A DNA stretch of 64,000 bases from positions 62,001-126,000 of the forward strand of contig JAJVIG010000028.1 in the NCBI GenBank assembly GCA_022072145.1, in the 5' to 3' direction. Source of the DNA: Pseudomonadales bacterium. GTDB taxonomy: Bacteria > Pseudomonadota > Gammaproteobacteria > Pseudomonadales > UBA5518. The position numbers and the translations under genes are program-made. Of the stretch, positions 53,241 to 64,000 are shown one piece after another (position 1 is the stretch's first letter; each line of letters opens with the position of its first letter). Under the pieces are notes generated by a model. The model had not been told where the DNA came from. It searched no databases and saw nothing but the letters and a program-made list of their open reading frames with translations.

Positions 53241-53738
53241 ATGCGCTTGACGACCAAGGGCCGCTACGCGGTGACGGCGATGCTCGACCTGGCGCTGCAC
53301 GAGGGCAAGGGGCCGGTGAGCCTGGCCGACATCTCGCGGCGCCAGGAGATCTCGTTGTCGTACCTGGAGCAGTTGTTCGCGCGCTTGCGGCGCGCCGGTC
53401 TGGTCGCCAGCGTGCGCGGTCCGGGCGGCGGCTACCGGCTGAGCCGCCCGGGCGCCGACATCAGCGTCGCGGTGATCATCGATGCCGTCAACGAGGCCTA
53501 CGATGCGGCCGGCTGCCAGGGCATGGAAAGCTGCGGCCGCGGACGCATGTGCCTGACGCAGACCCTGTGGTACGACCTCAGCGGCCGCATCCATTCCTTC
53601 CTGGACGGCATCACGCTGGGCGATCTGGTGGCGCGCGCCGACGTGCAGCGTGTTTCCGAGCGCCAGGACCGCCGCGAGGCGCCTGCGTCGCGCCGCCGCG
53701 GCACTGGCGGCGACATCCCGGTCGCCGCCCTGTCCTGA
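53241..53738 (+). CDS. iscR: Rrf2-family Fe-S regulator IscR (His107 replaced by Gln)
   Basis: A 165-residue IscR. Winged helix at the N-terminus ([16 protein letters not shown]), then C92, C98 and C104 in [14 protein letters not shown] exactly as in E. coli. The fourth cluster ligand, His107 in E. coli (CLTHALW), is Gln here (CLTQTLW). ATG at 53241 is favoured by GGGGAG; it follows trmJ by 55 bp. It is the first gene of a shortened isc locus. Confidence 0.93.
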   Translation: MRLTTKGRYAVTAMLDLALHEGKGPVSLADISRRQEISLSYLEQLFARLRRAGLVASVRGPGGGYRLSRPGADISVAVIIDAVNEAYDAAGCQGMESCGRGRMCLTQTLWYDLSGRIHSFLDGITLGDLVARADVQRVSERQDRREAPASRRRGTGGDIPVAALS

Positions 53739-53755
53739 TCACGGAACCCTCCCGC

Positions 53756-54934
53756 ATGCGCCTGCCCGTCTACCTCGATTACCTCGCCACCACGCCGGTC
53801 GACCCCAGGGTCGCCGCGCGCATGGCCGAGTGCCTGACCATCGACGGCAACTTCGGCAACCCGGCCTCGCGCACGCACGTCTACGGCTGGCGGGCGGAGG
53901 AGGCGGTGGAGCAGGCGCGGCGCGAGGTGGCGGACCTGATCGGGGCGGACCCGCGCGAGATCGTGTGGACCTCGGGGGCGACGGAGGCCGACAACCTCGC
54001 GCTGAAGGGCGTGGCCGGGCACCGCGGGCGGCGCGAGGGGCATATCGTGATCCCGGCGATCGAGCACAGCGCCGTGCTCGATACCTGCCGCCATCTGGAA
54101 TCGCAGGGCTTCGCGCTCAGCCTGGTCGCGCCGGATCGCGGCGGCATCGTACGCCCCGAGGCGCTCGCGCCGCTGCTGCGCGAGGACACCTTCCTGGTCA
54201 GCGTGATGCACGTGAACAACGAACTCGGCACGATCAACGACATCGCGGCGATCGGGGCGCTGTGCCGGGAGCGCGGCATCGTGTTCCACGTCGACGCGGC
54301 CCAGTCGGCCGGCAAGCTGCCGATCGACCTCGGGCAGTGGCCGGTCGACCTGATGTCGTTGTCGGCGCACAAGATGTACGGGCCGAAGGGCGTCGGCGCG
54401 CTCTACGTCCGACGTACGCCGGAGCTGCGGCTAGAGGCGCAGATGCACGGCGGCGGCCACGAGCGAGGGCTGCGCTCAGGCACGCTGGCGACGCACCAGA
54501 TCGCCGGCATGGGCGAGGCGGCACGCATCGCGCGCGCCGAAATGCACGAGGACGCGGAGCGCATCCGTGGCCTGCGCGATGCGTTGTGGAATGCGCTCGC
54601 TGACCTCGAGGGCGTGGGGCAGAACGGCGACCCCGGCCAGCGCATACCCGGTGCGCTGAACCTGCATTTCGCCGGTGTCGAGGGCGAGTCGCTGATGGCG
54701 GCGATGAAGGACGTCGCGGTGTCCACCGGGTCGGCCTGCGCCTCGGCGACCATGGAACCCTCGCGGGTGCTGCGCGCGATCGGGCTGGACCGGGAACTCG
54801 CGCTGTCCTCGCTGCGCTTCAGCCTGGGACGTTTCACGACCGCCGGGGACATCGAACGGGTCGCCGACAGCGTGCGTCGCGCGTACACGCGGCTGCGCGG
54901 CACGGCGTTGCCCGAGCCGGGGCGGTTCGCCTGA
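53756..54934 (+). CDS. iscS: Cysteine desulfurase IscS without the IscU-binding tail
   Basis: A 392-residue PLP enzyme that liberates sulfur from cysteine. His104 (IEHSAV), Lys206 ([10 protein letters not shown]) and the catalytic Cys328 ([13 protein letters not shown]) match E. coli numbering. E. coli IscS has 404 residues and ends with a conserved tail (LSPLWEM...) that contacts IscU; here the chain ends [15 protein letters not shown], so that tail is absent. No iscU follows; ndk does. It likely still serves tRNA thiolation. Confidence 0.93.
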   Translation: MRLPVYLDYLATTPVDPRVAARMAECLTIDGNFGNPASRTHVYGWRAEEAVEQARREVADLIGADPREIVWTSGATEADNLALKGVAGHRGRREGHIVIPAIEHSAVLDTCRHLESQGFALSLVAPDRGGIVRPEALAPLLREDTFLVSVMHVNNELGTINDIAAIGALCRERGIVFHVDAAQSAGKLPIDLGQWPVDLMSLSAHKMYGPKGVGALYVRRTPELRLEAQMHGGGHERGLRSGTLATHQIAGMGEAARIARAEMHEDAERIRGLRDALWNALADLEGVGQNGDPGQRIPGALNLHFAGVEGESLMAAMKDVAVSTGSACASATMEPSRVLRAIGLDRELALSSLRFSLGRFTTAGDIERVADSVRRAYTRLRGTALPEPGRFA

Positions 54935-54957
54935 GGGCGGTTTTGCGCTGTTTGTCA

Positions 54958-54987
54958 CTTACCCCGGGTCGACCCCGCACGTATAAT
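54958..54987 (+). promoter_or_regulatory. Sigma-70 promoter of ndk
   Basis: CTTACC at 54958 (weak -35) and TATAAT at 54982, 18 bp apart, 66 bp before the ndk ATG. Confidence 0.6.
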
Positions 54988-55053
54988 CCCCGTCCCTTTT
55001 TCACCGGCCCGGCGGTTCGCGCCCCGGTCGTCCCGGCCCCACGGAGCATCTGC

Positions 55054-55482
55054 ATGAGCATCGAGCGTACCCTGTCCATCATCAAGCCCGACGCGGTGGC
55101 GAAGAACGCGATCGGCGAGATCCTGTCGCGTTTCGAGAAGAACGGCCTGCGCATCGTCGCCGCGAAGATGCTTCGTCTCGGTGAGGCCGCCGCGGGTGGT
55201 TTCTACGCCGAGCACAAGGGGCGGCCGTTCTATCCGGCGCTGATCGAGTTCATGACTTCGGGGCCGGTACTGGTGCAGGTGCTGGAGGGCGAGAACGCCG
55301 TGGCGCGCAACCGTGAACTGATGGGCGCGACCAACCCGAAGGAGGCCGCGCCGGGCACGATCCGCGCCGACTTCGCTTCGAGCATCGACGCCAACGCGGT
55401 GCACGGCTCGGACTCGTCCGCTTCGGCGGCGCGCGAGATCGCGTACTTCTTCGCCGCCACCGAGCTCTGCGGTCGCCCGTGA
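55054..55482 (+). CDS. ndk: Nucleoside diphosphate kinase
   Basis: A 142-residue [13 protein letters not shown] at the N-terminus and the catalytic His117 in NAVHGSDS. Balances NTP pools. First gene of the rlmN-pilF-rodZ-ispG-hisS-yfgM-bamB-der run. In Pseudomonas relatives it follows the isc cluster, as it does here after the deletion. Confidence 0.97.
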   Translation: MSIERTLSIIKPDAVAKNAIGEILSRFEKNGLRIVAAKMLRLGEAAAGGFYAEHKGRPFYPALIEFMTSGPVLVQVLEGENAVARNRELMGATNPKEAAPGTIRADFASSIDANAVHGSDSSASAAREIAYFFAATELCGRP

Positions 55483-55501
55483 GGGCGCTCCCGTGCGCGC
55501 C

Positions 55502-56653
55502 ATGAGCAGTGCTAAGCCGATCGCCAGCGATGCGGTCCCGGCACGGGTCAACCTGCTGGGTATGCCGCGCGCGCGCCTCGAGGAGTTCATGGTCTCCCTC
55601 GGCGAGAAGCCGTGGCGCGCGCAGCAACTGTTCAAGTGGATCTACCACCAGGGGGTCGACGACTTCGCGCGCATGACCGACGTCGGCCGCGCGCTGCGCG
55701 AGCGGCTGGCCGCCTGCGCCGAGGTGCGCCCTCCGCAGGTGGCCGCGGAGCACGTCTCGGCCGACGGCACCCGCAAGTGGCTGATCCGCGTCGACGGTGG
55801 TGGCTCGGTCGAGACGGTGTTCATCCCCGAGCACGGCCGCGGCACGCTGTGCGTATCCTCGCAGGTGGGGTGCGCGCTCGACTGCAGTTTCTGCTCGACC
55901 GGCAAGCAGGGATTCCAGCGCGACCTCAGCGCTGCCGAGATCATCGGCCAGGTGTGGATCGCGGCCAGGGCCTTCGGGCTGCCGAAGCGCGGCGGGCAGC
56001 GCAGCATCACCAACGTGGTGCTGATGGGCATGGGCGAGCCTCTGCTAAACTTCGACAACGTCGTCGCGGCGATGGATCTGATGATGGATGACTTCGCGTA
56101 CGGGATCTCGAAACGGCGGGTGACGCTGAGCACCGCCGGCGTGGTCCCGGCGCTCGATCGCCTCGCCGGTCTCAGCGAGGCTTCGCTCGCGATCTCGCTG
56201 CACGCGCCGAACGACGCGCTGCGCGACCGGCTGATGCCGGTCAATCGCCGTTTCCCGATCCGGGCCCTGCTCGATTCGGCGCGTCGCTACATGGACGCGC
56301 AGACCGACGTCAAGCGTGTCGTAACCGTCGAGTACACGCTGATCAAGGACCTCAACGACAGCGTCGCGCTAGCGCACGAACTGGCTGCGCTGCTGCGCGG
56401 CTTCCCGTGCAAGATCAACCTGATTCCCTTCAATCCGTTCCCGCAGTCGAGCTACGAGCGGCCCGGCCGCAACGCGGTCAGCCGCTTCTGGAACGTGCTC
56501 AACGACGCCGGCTACCGGGTGACCGTGCGCACCACGCGCGGGGACGACATCGACGCCGCCTGCGGCCAGCTGGTCGGAAGCGTACGCGATCGCACCAGGC
56601 GCTCGGCGCGCCACCGCGCCGCGGCGCCGTGTTCACGGGAGGCTCACGCATGA
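55502..56653 (+). CDS. rlmN: 23S rRNA/tRNA adenine-C2 methyltransferase RlmN
   Basis: A 383-residue radical-SAM methyltransferase. CALDCSFC (C124, C128, C131) binds the cluster, C117 and the late Cys of DAACGQL are the methyl-carrying pair. Modifies A2503 of 23S rRNA and A37 of some tRNAs. Its stop overlaps the pilF start (ATGA). Confidence 0.96.
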   Translation: MSSAKPIASDAVPARVNLLGMPRARLEEFMVSLGEKPWRAQQLFKWIYHQGVDDFARMTDVGRALRERLAACAEVRPPQVAAEHVSADGTRKWLIRVDGGGSVETVFIPEHGRGTLCVSSQVGCALDCSFCSTGKQGFQRDLSAAEIIGQVWIAARAFGLPKRGGQRSITNVVLMGMGEPLLNFDNVVAAMDLMMDDFAYGISKRRVTLSTAGVVPALDRLAGLSEASLAISLHAPNDALRDRLMPVNRRFPIRALLDSARRYMDAQTDVKRVVTVEYTLIKDLNDSVALAHELAALLRGFPCKINLIPFNPFPQSSYERPGRNAVSRFWNVLNDAGYRVTVRTTRGDDIDAACGQLVGSVRDRTRRSARHRAAAPCSREAHA

Positions 56654-57435
56654 CCGCTACGCTGCCCGTCCGCTCGACACTGGGCGCGCTGCTCATGGCC
56701 GCGCTGCTGCTGTCCGCCTGCACGACGACCACGATCACCGGCTCCTCGTTCAAGGCCGACAAGGAAGCGGAGATCCAGCGCCGGGTCGAGGCCGCCACCG
56801 CCTACCTCGAGAAGGGCAACACCGAGCAGGCGGTGGTGCATCTGCGCCGTGCACTCGAGCTCGATCCGCGCTCCGCGCCGGTGCACGACACGCTGGCGCA
56901 GGTGTTCTGGCGCACCGGCGAATACGAGCTCGCGGAAGATCATTTCCACCGCGCGATCGGAGCCGATCCGAAATTCTCGCGCGCGCGCAACAACTACGCG
57001 GCGTTCCTGTACGAGCGTGGCGACACCCGCGCTGCGATCCGCGAGCTGGAACAGGTGGTCGCGGATACGCTGTACGAGTCGCGCGCCTCGGCGTTCGCGA
57101 ACCTCGGCCGTGCGTACAACAAGGTCGGCGACACCGCGCGCGCCGAGGAAGTGCTGCAGCGGGCGATCAAGATGGACCGTCGCCAGTGGGCCGCGCTGCT
57201 CGAGCTGGCCGCCATCGAGCACGCGCGCGGACAGCATGTGGCGGCCACGCGCCATTACGAACGCTTCCGCTCGCTGGCACCCCGTCAGTCGCCGCGCAGC
57301 CTGCTGCTCGGCATCGGCCTGGCGCGCGTCACCGGCGATCGCGACGCCGAGGCGAGCTACGCGCTGCAGCTGCGCAACCTCTACCCGGAGTCCGCGGAAT
57401 ACCGCGAATACTTCGGCACCCGCACGGGGAACTGA
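56650..57435 (+). CDS. pilF: Type IV pilus biogenesis lipoprotein PilF/PilW
   Basis: A 261-residue lipoprotein ([13 protein letters not shown]) with six tetratricopeptide repeats ([22 protein letters not shown] onward). PilF is the pilotin for the PilQ secretin. Family length about 250. Follows rlmN by ATGA coupling, the normal neighbour. Confidence 0.9.
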   Translation: MTATLPVRSTLGALLMAALLLSACTTTTITGSSFKADKEAEIQRRVEAATAYLEKGNTEQAVVHLRRALELDPRSAPVHDTLAQVFWRTGEYELAEDHFHRAIGADPKFSRARNNYAAFLYERGDTRAAIRELEQVVADTLYESRASAFANLGRAYNKVGDTARAEEVLQRAIKMDRRQWAALLELAAIEHARGQHVAATRHYERFRSLAPRQSPRSLLLGIGLARVTGDRDAEASYALQLRNLYPESAEYREYFGTRTGN

Positions 57436-57441
57436 GCCTCC

Positions 57442-57951
57442 ATGACGCGCGGCGACGATCGGCAGACCGACGGCGGACCCGGCGCGCGGCTGCGTGCCGC
57501 GCGCGAGGCCTCCGGGCTGGGCATCGGGGAGGTGGCCGAACGCCTGCAACTGCTGCAGTACGTCGTACGCGCACTCGAGCAGGACGAGTACGGACGCCTG
57601 CGCGGCGATACCTTCGTGCGCGGCTACCTGCGCAACTACGCGCGGCTGCTCGGCCTCGATCCGGAGGAGATCGTGGCCTGCTGGCGGCGGGCGCACCCGG
57701 AACCCGCCGGCACCGCGCCACGAACGCGTACGCCGGCAGGGCAGACGCCGCGCGGCGCTGTGGATGCCGGACGCGTGGGCGTGGTGCTGCTGCTGCTCGC
57801 GGCGAGTGCCTTTTACCTGTTCCACAGCCGCGGTCCGGGCGCAGCAGGCAGAGACCCGGTGGACGCCACGGTGACCATCGAGACCGCCTCCGGAGCGCAG
57901 GTGGTGCCGCTGGGAGCGCCGCAACACCTTCCGCGATCGGATAGGCCCTGA
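57442..57951 (+). CDS. rodZ: Short RodZ-like HTH membrane protein
   Basis: A 169-residue protein. Cytoplasmic Xre-like HTH ([40 protein letters not shown]) followed by one TM helix ([14 protein letters not shown]). The C-terminal beta-strand domain (DUF4115) of about 100 residues is missing; only about 35 residues follow the membrane segment. The HTH that binds MreB is complete, so cell-shape function could be partly kept. Position between pilF and ispG is the usual one. Confidence 0.8.
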   Translation: MTRGDDRQTDGGPGARLRAAREASGLGIGEVAERLQLLQYVVRALEQDEYGRLRGDTFVRGYLRNYARLLGLDPEEIVACWRRAHPEPAGTAPRTRTPAGQTPRGAVDAGRVGVVLLLLAASAFYLFHSRGPGAAGRDPVDATVTIETASGAQVVPLGAPQHLPRSDRP

Positions 57952-57952
57952 G

Positions 57953-59077
57953 ATGCTGCACCCTTCCCCCATCGTACGGCGGCGCTCGCGCCGCATCATG
58001 GTCGGCTCGGTACCGGTCGGCGGCGACGCCCCGATCTCGGTGCAGAGCATGACCAACACCGAGACCTGCGACGTCGCGGCAACCGTGGCCCAGATCGAGG
58101 CGCTGACGGCGGCGGGCGCCGACATCGTGCGCGTCTCGGTGCCGAGCATGGACGCGGCCCAGGCCTTCGCCGCGATCCGCCGCCAGGTGCGGGTGCCGCT
58201 GGTCGCCGATATCCACTTCGACTACCGCATCGCGCTCGCGGTAGCGAAGGGCGGCGTGGATTGCCTGCGCATCAACCCCGGCAACATCGGCCGCGAGGAC
58301 CGCGTGCGCGCGGTGATCGACGCGGCGCGCGACCACGGCGTCCCGATCCGCATCGGCGTCAACGCCGGTTCGCTCGAAAAGGAACTGCAGCGCAAGTACC
58401 GCGAGCCCTGCGCCGACGCGATGGTCGAGTCGGCGCTGCGCCACATCGACATCCTCGACCGCCACGATTTCCAGGACTTCAAGGTCAGCCTGAAGGCTTC
58501 GGACGTGTTCATGACGGTCGAGGCCTACCGCAAGATCGCCGGCCAGATCGAGCAGCCGCTGCACCTCGGGATCACCGAGGCCGGCGGCTTGCGCGGCGGC
58601 ACCGTCAAGTCCGCGATCGGCCTCGGCATGCTGCTGATGGACGGCATCGGCGACACCATCCGCGTCTCGCTCGCGGCCGATCCCGTCGAAGAGGTGCGGG
58701 TCGGCTGGGACATGCTGAAGAGCCTGCGCCTGCGCGCCAAGGGCATCAACTTCGTCGCCTGTCCCAGCTGTTCGCGGCAGAACTTCGACGTGATCGCGAC
58801 CGTGAACGAGCTCGAACGGCGCCTCGGGGACGTGCGTGAACCGCTCGACGTGGCGATCATCGGCTGCTACGTGAACGGACCCGGTGAGTCGCGCGAGGCC
58901 GACGTGGGCGTCACCGGCAGCGCGCCGCGCAACCTCGTGTTCGTCGGCGGTGAACCGCACCACAAGACCGATTCGACGTCGCTCATCGACGACATCGAGC
59001 GGACCGTCCGCGCCGCGCTGGCCGAAAAGGCCGCGGTGCCGGCGGCCGGGGATGGCACGCTGATTGCCAAAGCCTGA
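57953..59077 (+). CDS. ispG: (E)-4-hydroxy-3-methylbut-2-enyl-diphosphate synthase
   Basis: A 374-residue IspG (GcpE), penultimate step of the MEP isoprenoid pathway. N-terminal TIM barrel and the C-terminal [4Fe-4S] ligands in [10 protein letters not shown] and GCYVNGPGE. Normal length. ATG one base after the rodZ stop. Confidence 0.97.
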   Translation: MLHPSPIVRRRSRRIMVGSVPVGGDAPISVQSMTNTETCDVAATVAQIEALTAAGADIVRVSVPSMDAAQAFAAIRRQVRVPLVADIHFDYRIALAVAKGGVDCLRINPGNIGREDRVRAVIDAARDHGVPIRIGVNAGSLEKELQRKYREPCADAMVESALRHIDILDRHDFQDFKVSLKASDVFMTVEAYRKIAGQIEQPLHLGITEAGGLRGGTVKSAIGLGMLLMDGIGDTIRVSLAADPVEEVRVGWDMLKSLRLRAKGINFVACPSCSRQNFDVIATVNELERRLGDVREPLDVAIIGCYVNGPGESREADVGVTGSAPRNLVFVGGEPHHKTDSTSLIDDIERTVRAALAEKAAVPAAGDGTLIAKA

Positions 59078-59161
59078 GGCAGGCTATACCGTGCGCATGT
59101 TTTTTCGTCCGGCCTTGTGCCCGTCGCGGCGCCTCGGCAGTTGAATCCGGAGACCAGCACG

Positions 59162-60463
<1,302 letters not shown>

Positions 60464-60481
60464 ACCCGACGGGGAGAATGC

Positions 60482-61243
60482 GTGGATCCTTACCGAACCG
60501 AAGAAGACCAGATCAGGGCGCTCAAGCAGTGGTGGGAGCACAACGGCTCCTCGACGCTGATCGGCGTGGGCCTCGCGATGGCGATCCTGTTCGGCTGGCA
60601 ATGGTGGCAGCAGCGCCAGCAGACCGCCGCCGAGCAGGCATCCGTGCTGTACCAGCAGTTGTTGCAGGCAGTGGAGAATTCCGCCACCGACGAGGTGCAG
60701 CGCACCACCGCCGAACACCTGGCTGGCGAGTTGCTGAAGATCGGCGCCGCGCCTCGCCTCGGTGACCATGCGGAGCTGATACTCGCGCGCATCGCGGTCG
60801 AGAAAAACGATCTGGCGACGGCCGGGAAGCACCTCGAGGCAGTGCTCGAACGCAACCCGGACACGGCACGCGGTGCGCTCGCCGCGCGCCTCGACGCCTT
60901 GCTCGGGCACGCGAGCGATGCGCAGCTCGGCGCGCTGGCGCGGGTGCGGCTGGCGCGTGTGCAGTTCGCGACCGGCCAGCCCGATGAGGCGCTGGCCACG
61001 CTCGATGCGGCCGGTGGCGAGGACTTCCAGCTGCAGCGCAACGAACTGCGCGGCGATATCCTGGTGCAGCGCGGCGAACGTGCCGGCGCGCTGCAGGCCT
61101 ACCGCGCGGCGGTGCAAGCGGCCGGCACCCGCGTCTCGCCGCTGTTGCAGATGAAACTGCGCGAACTCGAACTCGGCGAAACGACGCCGGCCGAGGCGCC
61201 GGCGCCCGCGCCGGCAACCACTGACACGGGAGTGCAACCATGA
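60482..61243 (+). CDS. yfgM: YfgM-like ancillary SecYEG/PpiD protein
   Basis: A 253-residue single-pass inner-membrane protein. TM near residues 24-40 (STLIGVGLAMAILFGWQWW), followed by a periplasmic TPR-like helical domain (ARIAVEKNDLATAGKHLEAVLE). YfgM helps hand proteins from SecYEG to periplasmic chaperones. GTG start with GGGAGA before it. Overlaps the bamB start by 4 bp. Confidence 0.9.
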   Translation: MDPYRTEEDQIRALKQWWEHNGSSTLIGVGLAMAILFGWQWWQQRQQTAAEQASVLYQQLLQAVENSATDEVQRTTAEHLAGELLKIGAAPRLGDHAELILARIAVEKNDLATAGKHLEAVLERNPDTARGALAARLDALLGHASDAQLGALARVRLARVQFATGQPDEALATLDAAGGEDFQLQRNELRGDILVQRGERAGALQAYRAAVQAAGTRVSPLLQMKLRELELGETTPAEAPAPAPATTDTGVQP

Positions 61244-62460
61244 TGAACCGTATCGCGCCCGGATCCGGCGGCATGCTCGCGCGCGCAGCGCTGCTGCTGG
61301 CGTTGGGCACCGCGCTGGCGGGCTGCTCGGTGGTCGACTACGTGAAGGGCATCGGCGGCAGCGATGAGGACGGCGAGGAAAAGGCCGAGCTGGAGCCGGC
61401 GCCGCTGGCCGATTTCAGCGCCGAGGTCGAACTGCGCAAGGTCTGGAGCGCCGGCGTCGGCAACGGCCAGGGCAAGAAGTTCAACCGCCTGCACCCGGCG
61501 CTCGACGGCGACGCGATCTTCGCGGCCGCCGCCGACGGCACGGTCGCCGCCTTCGATGCCGCGAGCGGCGAGCGGCGCTGGAAGACCGACGTCGATACCG
61601 ACGTCTCGGGCGGCGTGGGCGTCGGTGGCGACCTGGTGCTGGTCGGCGACACCGGTGGCAACGTGATCGCGCTGGAGAGCGCGAGCGGCCGCGAGCTGTG
61701 GCGCGCGCGCCTCAGTGGCGAGGTGCTGGCGCCGCCGGCGGCGGACTGGGACGTGGTCGTGGTGCAGACGCTCGACGGCAAGATCAGCGGGCTGGACGCA
61801 CGCACCGGCGCGCGCCGCTGGACCCACGACACCAGCATGCCGTTGTTGACGCTGCGTGGCACGGCGCCGCCGCTGCTCAGCGAGGGTGTGGCATACGCGG
61901 CGCTCGCCAGCGGGCGTATCGTCGCCATCAAGGCCGACGTCGGTACGGTGCTGTGGGAGGCACGCATCGCAACGCCGCAGGGCCAGTCCGAGATCGAGCG
62001 CGCGGTCGACATCGACGGGCGGCCGGCGCTGGTCGGGCAGGGGATCTTCGCCGTGAGCTACCAGGGCAAGGTGGGCGGTCTGTCGCTCGCCAACGGACGG
62101 CCGGTATGGGCGCGCGATGCCTCGAGTTTCGTCGGGGTGGGCGCGGGCTTCGGCAATGTCTACGTGGCCGAGACCAGTGGCACCGTGAGCGCCTACGAAG
62201 TCGCCGGTGGTGCGCTGCGCTGGCAGAACGAGCAGCTCGCGCGCCGCTCGCCGGGCACGCCCGTGGCGGTGGGAAGCTACGTGGCGGTGGCGGATTTCGA
62301 CGGCTACGTGCACCTGCTGTCGCAGGTGGACGGACACGTCGCGGGGCGCGGCCGCGCCGACTCCTCCGGCGTGCGCGCCGACCTGCTGGCCTCGGGCGAC
62401 CTGCTCTACGTCTACGACAACGACGGCGGCCTGAAGGCGTTCCGTGTCGGCACCCGCTGA
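61240..62460 (+). CDS. bamB: Outer-membrane assembly lipoprotein BamB
   Basis: A 406-residue lipoprotein (LLALGTALAGCSV) forming an eight-blade PQQ-like beta-propeller (GTVAAFDAASGERRW, GNVIALESASGRELW, GKISGLDARTGARRW). Part of the BAM complex that inserts beta-barrels. Between yfgM and der, as usual. Confidence 0.95.
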   Translation: MMNRIAPGSGGMLARAALLLALGTALAGCSVVDYVKGIGGSDEDGEEKAELEPAPLADFSAEVELRKVWSAGVGNGQGKKFNRLHPALDGDAIFAAAADGTVAAFDAASGERRWKTDVDTDVSGGVGVGGDLVLVGDTGGNVIALESASGRELWRARLSGEVLAPPAADWDVVVVQTLDGKISGLDARTGARRWTHDTSMPLLTLRGTAPPLLSEGVAYAALASGRIVAIKADVGTVLWEARIATPQGQSEIERAVDIDGRPALVGQGIFAVSYQGKVGGLSLANGRPVWARDASSFVGVGAGFGNVYVAETSGTVSAYEVAGGALRWQNEQLARRSPGTPVAVGSYVAVADFDGYVHLLSQVDGHVAGRGRADSSGVRADLLASGDLLYVYDNDGGLKAFRVGTR

Positions 62461-62469
62461 GCGGCCGGC

Positions 62470-63882
62470 ATGATCCCCGTCATCGCGCTGGTCGGGCGGC
62501 CCAACGTCGGCAAGTCGACGCTGTTCAACCGCCTGACCCGCAGCCGCAAGGCGCTGGTCGCCGATATACCCGGACTCACGCGGGACCGCCAGTACGGCGA
62601 GTTCCACGCCGACGGCCGGCGCTTCATCGTCGTCGACACCGGCGGCCTGAGCGGCGAGGAGGAGGGCATCGACAGCGAGATGGCGCGCCAGTCGCTGGCG
62701 GCGATCGCCGAATGCGACCTCGCGCTGGCGCTGGTCGACGCGCGCGCCGGCGTCACGCCCGCGGACCAGCGGATCCTCGCGCTGCTGCGCAGCAGCGGCA
62801 AGCCGTTCCTGCTGGTGGTCAACAAGATCGACGGCACCGACGAACTCGTTGCGAGCGCGGAGTTCCACGAACTCGGCGCACCGGCGCTGGTGGCCGTCAG
62901 CGCGGCGCACGGGCGCAACATGGGGCAGCTCGAGAGCGCGCTGCTCGCTTCCTTCCCGCCGGTCGAGGAGTCCGCCGGGGACGCGCTGCCGCCGGGTGGC
63001 GCACGCGTGCGCGTCGCGGTGGTCGGACGCCCGAACGTCGGCAAGTCCACGCTGGTGAACCGCATCCTCGGCGAGGAGCGCGTGGTGGTCTACGACCAGC
63101 CGGGAACCACGCGCGACAGCATCTACATCGATTTCGAACGCGGCGACGCACGCTACACACTGATCGACACGGCCGGCCTGCGGCGCCGGCGCAGCGTGCA
63201 CGAGACGGTCGAGAAGTTCTCGATCGTGAAGACGCTGCAGGCGATCGCCGACGCCAACGTGGTGCTGGTGCTGATCGACGCCCACGACGGGCTGGTCGAG
63301 CAGGACGTGCATCTGCTCGGACACGTGATCGACAGCGGCCGTTCGCTGATCATCGTCTGCAACAAGTGGGACGGACTGGCGGCGGACCGCAAGGCGATGC
63401 TGAAGAGCGAACTCGAGCGGCGGCTGGTGTTCGCGGAGTTCGCGGAGGTGCATTTCGTCTCCGCGCTGCACGGATCGAACGTCGGGCAGCTCTACGCGGC
63501 GATCGACCGCGCGTGGGCGTCGGCGCAGCGCAAGCTGCCGACCAACCGCCTGACAGCGATTCTCGAGGCCGCCGTTGCCGCGCACGCCCCGCCGCTGGTG
63601 CGCGGGCGCCGGATCAAGCTGCGCATGGCGCACCCGGGCGGCAGCAACCCGCCGGTGATCGTGATCCATGGCAACCAGACCGGGGACGTCCCCGACCACT
63701 ACCGCCGTTACCTCGAGAACGTCTATCGTCGCGAACTGGCGCTGGTGGGCACGCCGATCAGGATCGAGTTCGTCACCGGCACCAACCCGTTCGCCGGCCG
63801 GCGCAACACGCTGACGCCGCGCCAGGAATACAAGCGCAAGCGGCTCATGCAGCATGTCAGGAAAGGACGCGGCAAGACCTGA
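62470..63882 (+). CDS. der: Ribosome-biogenesis GTPase Der (EngA)
   Basis: A 470-residue tandem GTPase essential for 50S maturation. P-loops GRPNVGKST occur in both G domains (residues 9-17 and near residue 187), NKID and NKWD are the G4 motifs, and a KH-like domain ends the protein. Complete. Followed, overlapping, by a globin gene. Confidence 0.97.
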   Translation: MIPVIALVGRPNVGKSTLFNRLTRSRKALVADIPGLTRDRQYGEFHADGRRFIVVDTGGLSGEEEGIDSEMARQSLAAIAECDLALALVDARAGVTPADQRILALLRSSGKPFLLVVNKIDGTDELVASAEFHELGAPALVAVSAAHGRNMGQLESALLASFPPVEESAGDALPPGGARVRVAVVGRPNVGKSTLVNRILGEERVVVYDQPGTTRDSIYIDFERGDARYTLIDTAGLRRRRSVHETVEKFSIVKTLQAIADANVVLVLIDAHDGLVEQDVHLLGHVIDSGRSLIIVCNKWDGLAADRKAMLKSELERRLVFAEFAEVHFVSALHGSNVGQLYAAIDRAWASAQRKLPTNRLTAILEAAVAAHAPPLVRGRRIKLRMAHPGGSNPPVIVIHGNQTGDVPDHYRRYLENVYRRELALVGTPIRIEFVTGTNPFAGRRNTLTPRQEYKRKRLMQHVRKGRGKT

Positions 63883-64000
63883 TCTGGATTCGCCGGAGCG
63901 CATCGCCGCCTTCGTCGACGCGTTCTATGCGCGCGTGTTCGCCGATCCGCAACTCGCGCCGATTTTCCTGGACGTCGCGCAGATCGACCCCGCGCGCCAC
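63854..64000 (+). CDS. Group III truncated haemoglobin (3' end outside window)
   Basis: 49 codons are visible: [20 protein letters not shown], then [18 protein letters not shown] and a conserved IDPARH near the window end. The [13 protein letters not shown] pattern is the B-C helix start of group III globins. It overlaps the end of der by 29 bp. The haem-ligating His lies beyond the window. Confidence 0.7.
   Translation, partial: MSGKDAARPDLDSPERIAAFVDAFYARVFADPQLAPIFLDVAQIDPARH

Overview
This is a GC-rich (roughly two-thirds G+C) chromosomal window from a gammaproteobacterium. The evidence is gene order: guaB-guaA-(insertion)-tadA-mltF-purL and secD-secF-suhB-trmJ-iscR-iscS-ndk-rlmN-pilF-rodZ-ispG-hisS-yfgM-bamB-der follow the arrangement found in Pseudomonas and its relatives. 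Genus cannot be fixed from the sequence; a free-living, lipid- and steroid-degrading organism is the best fit. I see no rRNA, tRNA, CRISPR array, integrase or intact transposase.

1-16 kb is catabolic and accessory. It holds the end of a GltD-like flavoprotein with a ferredoxin tail, a FimV-N-like exported protein, a MaoC hydratase, a FATP-type acyl-CoA synthetase with an amidohydrolase, an SDR and a VOC protein, and a trio (8458-11064) matching ChsH2-ChsH1-Ltp2, the hydratase/aldolase that removes the last steroid side-chain carbons. A collapsed OMF-MacA-MacB efflux operon lies at 12604-13530. GTAG-headed REP repeats (1326, 8241, 12581, 34972) punctuate gene ends and twice supply the stop codon.

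11-26 kb holds the most novel material. Three direct-repeat boxes (hexamer NTTAAG, 5-nt spacer, second hexamer GTTAAG) match the PmrA/QseB operator. They precede (a) an LPS-kinase-like gene plus a methyltransferase, (b) a PPOX flavoprotein plus a radical-SAM/SPASM protein, and (c) a translationally coupled operon of thermostable-hemolysin-family protein, AMP ligase, heme-oxygenase-like di-iron oxidase, SDR and TPR protein. A PmrA/QseB-type response regulator and its kinase follow, then a cupredoxin, an FTR1 iron permease and a beta-barrel-like protein. I infer one regulon linking envelope or iron sensing to an uncharacterised acyl-modifying pathway.

26-36.7 kb is mixed: patatin, nitronate monooxygenase, LEA-type lipoprotein, DUF3301, HNH nuclease, Zn-alcohol dehydrogenase, a phasin with a histone-like N-terminus, aminoglycoside-phosphotransferase-like protein, MsrA, then guaBA.

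36.7-41.6 kb is an insertion between guaA and tadA. The last 21 bp across the guaA stop codon are repeated exactly at 38918, framing a 2.25-kb element with an AbiEi/AbiEii-type toxin-antitoxin pair behind a large nested palindrome. A UbiD-UbiX-PPOX decarboxylase module follows.

41.6-64 kb is housekeeping: purines, Sec export, iron-sulfur regulation, pilus and cell-shape genes, isoprenoid and histidyl-tRNA synthesis, outer-membrane assembly, ribosome biogenesis and the start of a truncated globin. The ISC locus is cut down: iscU, iscA, hscB, hscA and fdx are missing between iscS and ndk, IscS lacks its IscU-binding tail, and IscR has Gln in place of its cluster-ligating His107.
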